NCBI GenBank assembly: GCA_023451735.1
Contig: JAEXYH010000066.1
Span: 1 to 64,000, forward strand
Direction of reading: 5' to 3'
From: Pseudomonadota bacterium
GTDB lineage: Bacteria; Pseudomonadota; Alphaproteobacteria; Rhizobiales; Rhizobiaceae
Length of the DNA stretch: 64,000 nt
Position 1 is the first letter of the stretch; each line of letters opens with the position of its first letter. Below, in pieces: positions 1 to 6,555 of this stretch. The translations under genes were made by a program, and so were the position numbers. The notes under the pieces were generated by a model. That model did no database searches, had not been told where the DNA came from, and saw only the letters and a program-made list of their open reading frames with translations.

Positions 1-75
1 TGTGTCGGCCCGCCATTGCAGTCGTGATCAAGCACAGTGCCGCTGCGGCGTCTGTTCGATGGTCGACATATAGTC

Positions 76-100
76 AAAAATAGAGCCCCGAAGGGCTCTA
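76..100 (-). terminator. Rho-independent terminator of the first Gly-rich gene
   Basis: A perfect 8-bp stem (81-88 pairs with 93-100) with a CGAA loop lies just downstream of the minus-strand gene that ends at 113. Read on the minus strand the stem is followed by five T residues (76-80), the classic intrinsic terminator layout. Confidence 0.8.
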
Positions 101-112
101 TCTAAGCTACTA

Positions 113-364
113 TTAGTTGCCGCCGCCACCAGAACCCCCACCGGCCCCGCCGCCAGCGCCACCACCTGAACCGCCACCACCGCCGCCAGAGGTACGGCCT
201 TGATCACTGTTTGTCGTTCCAGTGTTTCCGCTCTTCGTACCGGTCGGGCTATTCTTGCCGCTCATCGAGTTCGCATCCCCGCTGCCGCCGGGGGGAGGGC
301 TAGTTTGGGCAACCGCTGGAGCAGCGATTGCCAGAGCGACACCTGCGATCAAAAGCTTCTTCAT
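113..364 (-). CDS. Secreted Gly-rich low-complexity protein
   Basis: This encodes an 83-residue protein of unknown function. The start at 364 puts a clean signal peptide first (MKKLLIAGVALA, then an APAVAQ cleavage site). A Ser/Gly/Asn-rich segment follows, and the protein ends in GRTSGGGGGG and further Gly/Ser runs. The tail is shared with the protein at 2558-2899, so the two are paralogues. A terminator follows. Upstream, 399-423 reads GGAAC-N16-GATT on this strand, a weak match to an EcfG-type promoter 34 bases from the start. I infer a stress-induced exported or envelope protein; no enzymatic role is suggested by the sequence. Confidence 0.75.
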   Translation of the reverse strand: MKKLLIAGVALAIAAPAVAQTSPPPGGSGDANSMSGKNSPTGTKSGNTGTTNSDQGRTSGGGGGGSGGGAGGGAGGGSGGGGN

Positions 365-398
365 GAGTGTTTCCTCGTTAAGTTGTCGACGAGGGCTC

Positions 399-423
399 AA
401 TCAGACGTCTTCAGACACGTTCC
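399..423 (-). promoter_or_regulatory. Weak EcfG-like promoter
   Basis: On the minus strand this reads GGAAC, 16 bases, GATT, ending 34 bases before the start codon at 364. The -35 element is exact. The -10 element keeps only the TT of the CGTT consensus. Support comes from the same spacing and position at other genes of the window. Confidence 0.35.
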
Positions 424-575
424 GAACTACAATTTAAATATCCTGCCGGAACGGAGCGCAAAATGTCGCGTCTCTCACTCACCTTCATAAGAAGATTTCC
501 TCTGCCTTGATGATGATCTAGGTATAACTGCCCCGGTATCTTCCATGAGCCACTTGGGATTTTCTCGGTGACGCA

Positions 576-737
576 ATGCCCGAACGTGGGAAACTCCGCC
601 TGCTATACGGATGGGTGCTGGCGATAATCTTGCTGCTCGGCGTTGCCGGTGGCACCTTCAAAATTATGCATGACGGCGGCAAAACGCCCGCTGACCCCAG
701 TAGTCCTTCCACAAAACAGGGGTACCGCTGGCAGTGA
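576..737 (+). CDS. Small single-pass membrane protein (53 aa)
   Basis: A 53-codon reading frame starts with ATG at 576 and ends with TGA at 735-737. A short basic N-terminus (MPERGKLR) is followed by one hydrophobic helix of about 18 residues (residues 10-27) and a polar tail. It lies divergently from the Gly-rich secreted gene, the same arrangement as the 3064-3216 and 2558-2899 pair. GGAAC-N16-CGTC lies at 448-472, 103 bases upstream. The family is unknown to me. The composition and the repeated genomic arrangement argue that it is real. Confidence 0.55.
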   Translation: MPERGKLRLLYGWVLAIILLLGVAGGTFKIMHDGGKTPADPSSPSTKQGYRWQ

Positions 738-758
738 TTATTCGAAAGCGGCAACACA

Positions 759-1055
759 TCACTCTTCTCTTTCTTGGTCCGCAGCGTCTATCCATCGGAC
801 GATGATATCGTTGGTTTCCTGCCAGTGGGTAGAGAGGGCGGCAATGCCACGCTCCTCAATACGCCGAGCAAGTTGTGCTAGTGCAGCAAGCGCAGTTGCT
901 TCGGCTGCGCGAATGTCAGGGAGTACGGCAGGGGTCGGCTGTTCCGTGGCTATGCTGTACACCAACCGACGCGCATCTTCCTCGTAACTGTGAAGTGCGG
1001 TTTTCAATACCGCTCGGCAGTACCGAGCTTTTAGGTAGCTTGCTCTGTTAGGCAT
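759..1055 (-). CDS. Hypothetical protein (98 aa)
   Basis: I do not recognise the family. The product is a mostly helical soluble protein, with an Ala/Arg-rich centre (IRAAEATALAALAQLARRIE) and acidic ends, and no signal peptide or membrane segment. The start at 1055 overlaps the stop of the upstream frame (1048-1245) by 8 bases, which suggests translational coupling. Typical alphaproteobacterial codon use supports coding. Confidence 0.55.
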   Translation of the reverse strand: MPNRASYLKARYCRAVLKTALHSYEEDARRLVYSIATEQPTPAVLPDIRAAEATALAALAQLARRIEERGIAALSTHWQETNDIIVRWIDAADQEREE

Positions 1056-1245
1056 TCCCCTCGATATCAGATGAAAACTGATTCGAGACGCCCGCTACCC
1101 GACGTACTCTCGGCCGAAAGCCTCGATTTTGTAACTTTGCGAGCATGCTTTTCATCTCCACCTGCCGCTGGCGATAGGTTGGACTCTGTTGGTCGGTGGG
1201 GAGGGTGTCCGTAAGCCAGCGCAATGCGTAAATGAGCAACGTCAC
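1048..1245 (-). CDS. Small hypothetical protein (65 aa)
   Basis: A GTG-started frame (TLLIYALRWLTDTLP at the N-terminus, then a polar basic tail). It overlaps the next gene by 8 bases in operon style. No family is recognised. A frame on the same strand at 1067-1303 has much less protein-like composition. Confidence is limited because the gene is short and its start uncertain. Confidence 0.4.
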   Translation of the reverse strand: MTLLIYALRWLTDTLPTDQQSPTYRQRQVEMKSMLAKLQNRGFRPRVRRVAGVSNQFSSDIEGNA

Positions 1246-1384
1246 GTCCTAATCCGGTCTGAAGGGAATGGACGTTAGTCGCCACCCGGACGATTTGGTT
1301 CACGCGAATGCAATCTTTATTCGAAAGTGCGGGGCCATCGCGGGATGAAGGATTACAGCATTCCAGTTTCGCTCAAAGCCGAAA

Positions 1385-1876
1385 TCATTGTCGTGAAAGC
1401 CCTGAGACTGTCCATAGACTGCTTCGCCATTCTCCTGTTTGGATGCACGCGTTTCGCTGCCTGAGACATTTCTCCAGGCAATTCGTGCAACCAGCTACGC
1501 AGATGCTCTGTACGGAGGAGCAAGTCTCTCCGGATATCGCAGTTCGTTGGTATTTAGTTTGAGGTGGCTGGGAGGCTTGTCGCGGTGGGGGGGCGGGCTG
1601 GCCGGCGGCTTGGGGTTGGGATTGAGGTCGGGGTTGAGATTGTGGCGTACGTAGAGACTCTCGTTTAGCGGCTCGTTGCCGCGGCTCATTCTTTGTCATG
1701 GCTACTGGCGCCGGTTTTGCAACCTCGGGCGACGAGCCAGAGAGCATTTTATTTACCTGTCCCAAGTCGCCACCTGTGGCGCCAGGTTCGGCGAATGATG
1801 GAGAAACAAAAAGGATTGCGGCAGCGGCCGCCCAAAACAGTATGCGCAAAAGAAAGTCTCCCAAACCCATCTGCAT
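1385..1876 (-). CDS. Secreted Pro/Gln-rich protein with Cys-rich C-terminus
   Basis: A 163-residue exported protein of unknown function. It has an N-terminal hydrophobic signal (residues about 8-28, ending SPSFAEPG), a Pro/Gln/Arg-rich linker, and a C-terminal Cys cluster (SGETCSSVQSICVAGCTNC, then EKCLRQRNAC). The spacing suggests several disulphides or a metal site. A degraded paralogue of its C-terminal half lies at 3276-3573. The start at 1876 is chosen because it places the signal at the N-terminus; a second ATG at 1870 is possible. Confidence 0.65.
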   Translation of the reverse strand: MQMGLGDFLLRILFWAAAAAILFVSPSFAEPGATGGDLGQVNKMLSGSSPEVAKPAPVAMTKNEPRQRAAKRESLRTPQSQPRPQSQPQAAGQPAPPPRQASQPPQTKYQRTAISGETCSSVQSICVAGCTNCLEKCLRQRNACIQTGEWRSSLWTVSGLSRQ

Positions 1877-1995
1877 GTGAACGCAACTCACGGCTGAGGG
1901 CAAGGAGACTTTCGTTTAGCGCGGTCTCTACTCGGCATTGGTCGGGCAGTCGAAGCACGCGCCTATTTCAGTCGGCAGAGTGTGACGGTTGTCGG

Positions 1996-2187
1996 TCAGT
2001 AGGGTGATGCTTTCTCTGGACGGAATGTCGCGACGAGATTGCTGCCGCGCCATAACTCGACCACACAATCTACCGCTAGCCGCTGCGCTCTATCGAGCGC
2101 CTCAACTGCGTCAATATCGGCCGGAAAGTCCTGCCGATTTGATACTTTGCCAGCTTCGTCCAGCTCATAGATTCGATAAACGAACAT
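1996..2187 (-). CDS. Small hypothetical protein (63 aa)
   Basis: The 63-residue product begins MFVYRIYELDEAGKV and has an Ala/Asp-rich helix (DAVEALDRAQRLAVDC) followed by VVELWRG. I believe similar short proteins are common in Bradyrhizobium-type genomes, but I know no function. The longer frame to 2406 overlaps the neighbouring gene and its N-terminal part is Arg-rich noise, so the internal ATG at 2187 is chosen. Confidence 0.55.
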   Translation of the reverse strand: MFVYRIYELDEAGKVSNRQDFPADIDAVEALDRAQRLAVDCVVELWRGSNLVATFRPEKASPY

Positions 2188-2231
2188 CACCGGAACCAGA
2201 AATTCACTGATGAGGCGTCTAAGACACCCAA

Positions 2232-2447
2232 CTAGTTGGTATTCCCGCCAAGGGCGGTTTTGTTGCCAGCCTCTCTGTTCGGGACGGTTACGCGGATCTC
2301 GTGACCTTGCTTGATGGCGAGTGAAGCTGCTGCGATTGCAGCTTCGAAGGCGGCTTCCTTGGTGTCGTAGGCACCTTCGAGTCGCTCGTCGTGTCGGATG
2401 CTCCATCCCGCGCCGTTCTCAACCACATCGTACGCAGCCAACCCCAT
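2232..2447 (-). CDS. DUF2188-like small protein
   Basis: A 71-residue soluble protein. It has the pattern of small DUF2188-type proteins: a GWSIRHDER strand, then a TKEAAFEAAIAAASLAIKQG helix and an EIRVTVPNREA strand. This family typically carries a beta-beta-alpha-beta unit and has no assigned enzymatic role. It lies 44 bases upstream of the 1996-2187 gene on the same strand, probably one transcript. The family assignment is by pattern only. Confidence 0.6.
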   Translation of the reverse strand: MGLAAYDVVENGAGWSIRHDERLEGAYDTKEAAFEAAIAAASLAIKQGHEIRVTVPNREAGNKTALGGNTN

Positions 2448-2528
2448 AAGCTCCTCCTACCGTTTGAAAAGCAATGTTTACCATACAGCCGAGTTCCTGA
2501 ACCCCTCCAATGGCGAGGCCGCAAAGAC

Positions 2529-2550
2529 AAAAGCCCCGGTTTCCCGGGGC
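2529..2550 (-). terminator. Rho-independent terminator of the second Gly-rich gene
   Basis: A perfect 7-bp GC stem (2533-2539 with 2544-2550) with a four-base loop sits 8 bases beyond the stop at 2558. On the minus strand it is followed by TTTT (2529-2532). Confidence 0.75.
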
Positions 2551-2557
2551 CATTGAC

Positions 2558-2899
2558 TCAGTTGCCGCCGCTGCCCGAACCACCGCCGCCGCCACCGCCG
2601 GAGGTTCGGCCGGCATCGGTGTTGCTTGGGGCATTTGCGCCGCTGTAGGTGCCGGACGCTGCATTCGAGCCGTTAAGCGAGCTCGCGTTGTTGCCCCGCT
2701 CAGATCCAGTGGCAACAGGTGCCATGCCGGTCGTGCCGGTCGGACGGTCGATAGCTGTGCCGCGGGCATCGACGCCAGGCTGCGTCACACCGGTTCCGGT
2801 CGAGTTCATTTGTGGTGCGCTCGGGTTGGCGCCGCTTTGAGCCAAAGCCGGAGCCGTGCTGAGCATTGTAATTGCTGCAAGTGCAAAAATCTTCTTCAC
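2558..2899 (-). CDS. Secreted Gly-rich low-complexity protein, paralogue
   Basis: A 113-residue protein starting with GTG at 2899. Signal peptide: (M)KKIFALAAITMLS, ending PALAQSG. The middle is Asn/Ser/Thr/Gly-rich and the end is GRTSGGGGGGG. The tail matches 113-364. The segment after the signal (SGANPSAPQ) matches 55253-55507, so three related exported proteins lie in the window. A good terminator follows. GGAAC-N16-CATT is 33 bases upstream. The function is unknown; a surface or periplasmic stress protein is an inference. Confidence 0.7.
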   Translation of the reverse strand: MKKIFALAAITMLSTAPALAQSGANPSAPQMNSTGTGVTQPGVDARGTAIDRPTGTTGMAPVATGSERGNNASSLNGSNAASGTYSGANAPSNTDAGRTSGGGGGGGSGSGGN

Positions 2900-2932
2900 G
2901 TGGTTTCCTCCGTTGTTGTTTCCCCAACGAGC

Positions 2933-2957
2933 AATGTCGAAAACTGCACTACGTTCC
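2933..2957 (-). promoter_or_regulatory. EcfG-like promoter (minus)
   Basis: On the minus strand: GGAAC, 16 bases, CATT, one mismatch to GGAAC-N16-CGTT, ending 33 bases before the GTG at 2899. Its GTTCC (plus strand) sits three bases from the GGAAC of the plus-strand promoter at 2961, forming a palindrome. Confidence 0.5.
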
Positions 2958-2960
2958 AGC

Positions 2961-2985
2961 GGAACGATGCCGCAGTCGGTCGGTT
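2961..2985 (+). promoter_or_regulatory. EcfG-like promoter (plus)
   Basis: GGAAC, 16 bases, GGTT, one mismatch to the EcfG consensus. It lies 78 bases upstream of the small membrane protein at 3064. The back-to-back layout with 2933-2957 suggests co-regulation of both divergent genes. Confidence 0.45.
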
Positions 2986-3063
2986 TGTTGCTTGCCTCGC
3001 AAGAGGCAGTCCTCTGCCCCAGAGCCTGGTGCGTTCCGGCGCGCCAGGCTTCTATGGTGACAC

Positions 3064-3216
3064 ATGCGCTTAAAACGCTTTCCATACGTCGCGTCAGCTG
3101 CTGCCATAGTGTTTGTCTTTCTGCTGCTGTACGCGACAAACTTTATGCGCCTGAATGGTGTTCGAGCGCCGCCGGACCAAGCATTCCGTCCTGAAATGAC
3201 CGGTGAACGTCGTTGA
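3064..3216 (+). CDS. Small single-pass membrane protein (50 aa)
   Basis: A 50-codon frame from ATG 3064 to TGA 3214-3216. The N-terminus is basic (MRLKRFPYVAS), one hydrophobic helix follows (AAAIVFVFLLLYA, residues about 12-25), then a polar basic tail. Similarity to the 576-737 protein is one of topology and position rather than obvious sequence: both lie divergently from a Gly-rich secreted gene. No family is recognised. Confidence 0.55.
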   Translation: MRLKRFPYVASAAAIVFVFLLLYATNFMRLNGVRAPPDQAFRPEMTGERR

Positions 3217-3275
3217 TTATTCGAAAATTCGGAACCGACTCGGGCTGAAAAAAGCACCAGTGCGCTCAGTAGAAA

Positions 3276-3573
3276 TCATTGGCGCATAAGTCCTGAGACA
3301 GTCGACAGATGGTCTCGCCATGTTCTTGTTCGGATGCACGCGTTTCGCTGACTGAGGCACTTCTCAAAGCAAATCGAGCAAGCAGCTTCGCGGGTGCTCT
3401 GTACGGAAGAGCAAGTCTCTCCAGATAGTGCCGTTCGCTGGTACTCAGTTCCAAACGGCTGGGCGGCTTGTCGCGATTGGGGCGTGGGTGAGGGCTCTTG
3501 TTTGGCTGCTTGTTGTCGCGGCTCTCTCTTTGGCTTAGCTGCTAAAGCTGGTTTGACTGCCTTGGTCGACGCG
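3276..3573 (-). pseudogene. 3' remnant of a Cys-rich secreted protein gene
   Basis: On the minus strand a frame without a start codon reads REPRQQAAKQEP, then TEYQRTALSGETCSSVQS, EKCLSQRNACIR, and ends LSTVSGLMRQ before a stop at 3276-3278. This aligns with the C-terminal half of the protein at 1385-1876. The signal peptide and N-terminal half are missing. Upstream it runs directly into the truncated MFS gene, so a deletion or recombination probably removed the 5' part. About 3535-3573 is read in two frames, this one and the tail of the MFS frame. Confidence 0.7.
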
Positions 3574-4068
3574 CCAAAAGAAGCCGGATTGCCAACCTAA
3601 GAAACCAGACAACGCCGCGCTGACCACGTTACCGGCATGGTTCATTGCCTGGTTGTGGCCGTTTTGGCGGTTGAATCCAGCCTGCTTAACCATACCGAGC
3701 GTAATGCCGGAAACGGAGGGGCCGATGGCTGCACCTGCAATCGCGGTCGCAACTTGAGAAACAGAGACAAGCCAGAACTGATGCGACAGCAACACAAGTC
3801 CGGAGGCTACGACCGTGCAGATGCCGGGAATAATGACGTACAGCTTCTTCCGATTAGTGGCATCGACCAGGGCGCCTGCGAGCGTTGTCATCAGCATACC
3901 CGCGACGCCGCCCACCGTCATGACGGTGCCAATTAAGCCGCTCTGCCAACCATGTGCGAGGAGGAAGACGCCAAGAAATGGGCCGATGCCAGCCCGCATA
4001 TCGGCCATAAAGAAATTGGGTGAAAGAAGCGGACGGATGCCGCACCCTTTGTTCGACGACTGGTCCAT
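3535..4068 (-). pseudogene. Truncated MFS transporter (N-terminal half)
   Basis: The frame encodes 177 residues of a major facilitator superfamily permease. About five transmembrane helices are visible, with a motif-A-like loop (LVDATNRKKL) between helices 2 and 3. Family members are about 400 residues, so the second six-helix half is absent. After SGFFW the frame runs about 12 more residues into the remnant of a Cys-rich gene (3276-3573) and stops. The start at 4068 gives a usual short cytosolic N-terminus. A half-length MFS is unlikely to transport. Confidence 0.7.
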
Positions 4069-4084
4069 CTTAAGCTCTCCTTCG

Positions 4085-4540
4085 TCAGAACTTGGAGATG
4101 AGCGCGATGCCTGCAACCATCAGCGCGGCGCCTGCCATACGTCCGGGCGTGAGGTCGTGAACGGTCATGCCGAACATGCCGTAATTGTCGATGATCAGGG
4201 ACATCAGGATGTTCGCGGTGATCGTCAGGCCAGCGAACGTGCCTGCACCGACGGTGCCCACGAAGAAAAGACCCGCGATGACCGCGAATGCGCCGATCAA
4301 ACCTCCCAGCGGAGCCCACCAGGGCACTTCGGCAAGGCTCTTCCCGGTGGGCAACGGATGTGGGAGACACATCAACAGGACGGCGATCAAGGCGATGACC
4401 GGTAGAAATGAAATGAGGCTGGCAAGCCACGGGTTGACCATCGCCCCTCGAAGGGCGTTGTTCATCGGAGGGCCCCAGGCCTGCAACGCGCCCGCTATTA
4501 TGATGATAGGATAGAGCCACACTGCGCTTAAATTCTGCAT
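4085..4540 (-). CDS. DMT-superfamily YdcZ-type membrane protein (DUF606)
   Basis: A 151-residue integral membrane protein with five predicted hydrophobic helices. It shows the YdcZ/DUF606 signatures: GALQAWGPPMNNALRG near the N-terminus, PWWAPLGGLIGA in the middle, and the C-terminal DLTPGRMAGAALMVAGIAL. Family members are small multidrug-resistance-like transporters that often act as pairs; their substrates are mostly unknown. It ends 17 bases upstream of the truncated MFS start on the same strand, suggesting a former operon. Confidence 0.8.
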   Translation of the reverse strand: MQNLSAVWLYPIIIIAGALQAWGPPMNNALRGAMVNPWLASLISFLPVIALIAVLLMCLPHPLPTGKSLAEVPWWAPLGGLIGAFAVIAGLFFVGTVGAGTFAGLTITANILMSLIIDNYGMFGMTVHDLTPGRMAGAALMVAGIALISKF

Positions 4541-4675
4541 GCCACGACTTTCATAGAAATGATGAGCATCATAAAAATCGCCGCCTCAACTTGTCCGGCA
4601 GGTGGCGGTTCCTCTGTTCCTCTTCGTTCCTGTGGAGTCTTGCGGCCGATGCGCACACCGACCGCAAGCCACGTC

Positions 4676-5143
4676 TCAATGCGGGAGTGCGTCCTGCCAC
4701 TTATGATCGTGGCTGGCGACGTGCTTCATCTTTCGGATGTGTCCGCCCAGTTCGATGTGTAGTTCTGTCAATTTGTCGTCGCGTCGTCCGAGTACCTCGA
4801 AGTGCTTCGGTTTGCGGCGCGGCTCTCCAATGGTCTCGAAGCCCGCGTCGCGTGCGGACTTCAGTGCGACGTCCGGTTTTGCATCATGATGCGGATGCTC
4901 ATGCGGTTTCTTATGCTCGATGGAGAACGATGTTTCCCCGACCGTAAAGCGGGATACTTTTAATTCGGACGGTTTGCGCTCACCTTCCACGTCGATGGTT
5001 TCGCCGACCCGCAATGCGTGCTGTTCGAGACCTTTCGGAGTGATATCGGCGAGCACCGGCCCGTCTTCCGTCTCGATAACGAACCGATGCGCGAAAACGT
5101 GGGTGATCTTGCCTTTGGCGTTCGTGATCTTGTGATCTGGCAT
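4676..5143 (-). CDS. OB-fold-like soluble protein, His-rich C-terminus
   Basis: A 155-residue cytosolic-looking protein without signal peptide. The N-terminal 75 residues have the beta-strand pattern of a small OB domain (KGKITHVFAHRFVIETEDG, then LADITPKG and VGETIDVEGE), resembling the domain in the next gene. The C-terminal half is charged and rich in His and Lys (HKKPHEHPHHDAKPD), possibly metal binding. It is followed on the same strand by nothing closer than 4540, and preceded 37 bases upstream by the exported OB protein, so the two are probably cotranscribed. Function unknown. Confidence 0.65.
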   Translation of the reverse strand: MPDHKITNAKGKITHVFAHRFVIETEDGPVLADITPKGLEQHALRVGETIDVEGERKPSELKVSRFTVGETSFSIEHKKPHEHPHHDAKPDVALKSARDAGFETIGEPRRKPKHFEVLGRRDDKLTELHIELGGHIRKMKHVASHDHKWQDALPH

Positions 5144-5179
5144 CCTTGGAATCCCTGTTATGCAATGTTTCGGAATAAA

Positions 5180-5746
5180 TCAGCGGGGCGGAGGCGGAGC
5201 CGCGGGACCGTCCTGATCATCTTCAGGCGGTGGCGGCGGACCTCGATCGGCGCGCGGTCCATCCTTCAAGCCGTTCGGCCCCTTGGGTCCCTTCGGCCCT
5301 TTGGGCGGGCCCGGGGGGGCGAATGCTTCGTTGCGGCCGTCGGCGTGAGCAATGACTTCTGGCTTTACTCGGCCTCGCTCGAAACGGCCCTGCACAGTGA
5401 CCGTTTCGCCCTTCGCGGCGACCACGCGATCTTCGCCCCGCGGACCCGTATCCACCAGTGCTCGACCGGTAGCGTCCTGCAAGACGAACTTGTTGCCGAA
5501 AACGTCGGTGACCTCGCCCTTGATTGCGACCGGCGCCCCCTCGATCATCTTGTCGATACCGGCGGGTTGCAGGAGCATGACTTGCTGCGGCTGCCAATTC
5601 TGCGCGAGGCGTGTGCCGCCGGCGCCGAGTGCTGCCCCGGCGACCAGGACAATGGCGATGGCGCTGGCAGCGAAGATGCCGCCAGTTGGCTTCCAGCGCC
5701 GTTGCGGCGGAAGCATTTTGCGGTCGTCGGTTTCTTGGTCGGACAT
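5180..5746 (-). CDS. Membrane-anchored OB-fold (BOF-type) protein
   Basis: A 188-residue protein with one hydrophobic segment near the N-terminus (GGIFAASAIAIVLVAGAALG, residues about 22-42). A periplasmic OB-like domain follows (APVAIKGEVTDVFGNKFVLQ, then ALVDTGPRGED and KGETVTVQGRF). The Pro/Gly-rich tail repeats KGPKG. The start at 5746 is chosen because it leaves a short acidic cytosolic N-terminus (MSDQETDDRK). It diverges from a two-component system. I infer that it may be regulated by, or signal to, the PhoQ-like sensor next door. Confidence 0.65.
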   Translation of the reverse strand: MSDQETDDRKMLPPQRRWKPTGGIFAASAIAIVLVAGAALGAGGTRLAQNWQPQQVMLLQPAGIDKMIEGAPVAIKGEVTDVFGNKFVLQDATGRALVDTGPRGEDRVVAAKGETVTVQGRFERGRVKPEVIAHADGRNEAFAPPGPPKGPKGPKGPNGLKDGPRADRGPPPPPEDDQDGPAAPPPPR

Positions 5747-5807
5747 CTCGATCACCTCATGGTTGTTGTTAGTGATCCGGAAATTAGAGATGCGTCCCAA
5801 ACCCAAG

Positions 5808-5825
5808 CTGAACCGTTTCGTTCAG
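5808..5825. promoter_or_regulatory. Inverted repeat between the OB-protein and two-component genes
   Basis: CTGAAC, six bases, GTTCAG is a perfect inverted repeat in the 133-base divergent intergenic region, directly followed by GTTAGG and TTAAG half-site-like sequences. The position between a response regulator gene and its divergent neighbour suits an autoregulatory binding site; this is inference. Confidence 0.35.
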
Positions 5826-5879
5826 GTTAGGTTAAGCTCGGCGGCATAGCTCTCGCGCGAGCATTTGGATCGTAAGTCG

Positions 5880-6545
5880 ATGAAAATACTGCTGGTCGAG
5901 GACGATGAGCCGCTCGCTCACGAGATCGCCAATGCGCTCCGACGCGCGCATTTTGCGGTCGATATTGCCGTGGACGGAGAGGAGGGGCTGCACCTTGGAT
6001 CGACGGAGAGCTATGATGTCGCCGTCCTTGATCTCGGTCTTCCGAAACTTCCCGGAGCATCGGTGCTGCGAGGCTGAAGACAGGCGAAAAGACAGCTTCC
6101 TGTGCTGATCCTCACGGTGCGCGACGGTTGGACCGAAAAAGTCGATGGCTTCAAAGCGGGTGCCGACGACTACCTAACCAAACCTTTCCGCGTGGAAGAG
6201 CTGATCATGCGACTTCGCGCCTTGGCCCGACGGTCATCCGGGCACGTTGATCCCAAAATCGAATGCGGTTCGCTATCGTTCGAAGCGGCGACAGGTGTCT
6301 TCGAACTCGACGGGCTGCCTCTAAAGCTTACGGGGCTCGAGTGGCGGGTCCTGCAGGCCCTGATTTTGCGCAAGGACACGGTTTTTGATCGCCTGGAGCT
6401 GATGGACAAGGTCTATGAGGGCGATCAAGGTTCGGATTCGAATTCGCTCGAGGTGATTATCGCACGCCTTCGCCGCAAGATCGGCCATGGCATGATCGAA
6501 ACGGTCAGAGGTCGTGGATACAAACTCACAGCCGGGCTCGAATGA
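5880..6545 (+). pseudogene. OmpR/PhoP-type response regulator with in-frame TGA
   Basis: The frame from ATG 5880 to 6545 would encode a 221-residue OmpR-family regulator. The receiver has the acidic pocket (ILLVEDDEP), phospho-acceptor Asp about residue 51 (VAVLDLGLP) and Lys in DDYLTKPF. A winged-helix output domain ends IETVRGRGYKL. Codon 66 (6075-6077) is TGA, between VLRG and RQAKRQLPVLI; PhoP-like regulators often have Trp (TGG) there. The downstream frame is unchanged, so this is a point nonsense change, a sequencing error, or a readthrough site. The partner sensor begins 11 bases after the stop. Confidence 0.8.
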
Positions 6546-6555
6546 ACGAGACCAG

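Noticed and set aside
113..240. CRISPR or tandem repeat array from the CCGCC-rich DNA of the Gly-rich genes
   Set aside because: The periodicity is three bases and codes Gly runs; there are no spacers.
6075..6077. TGA as a selenocysteine codon
   Set aside because: Response regulators have no Sec at this place and the expected residue is Trp; no supporting structure is evident.
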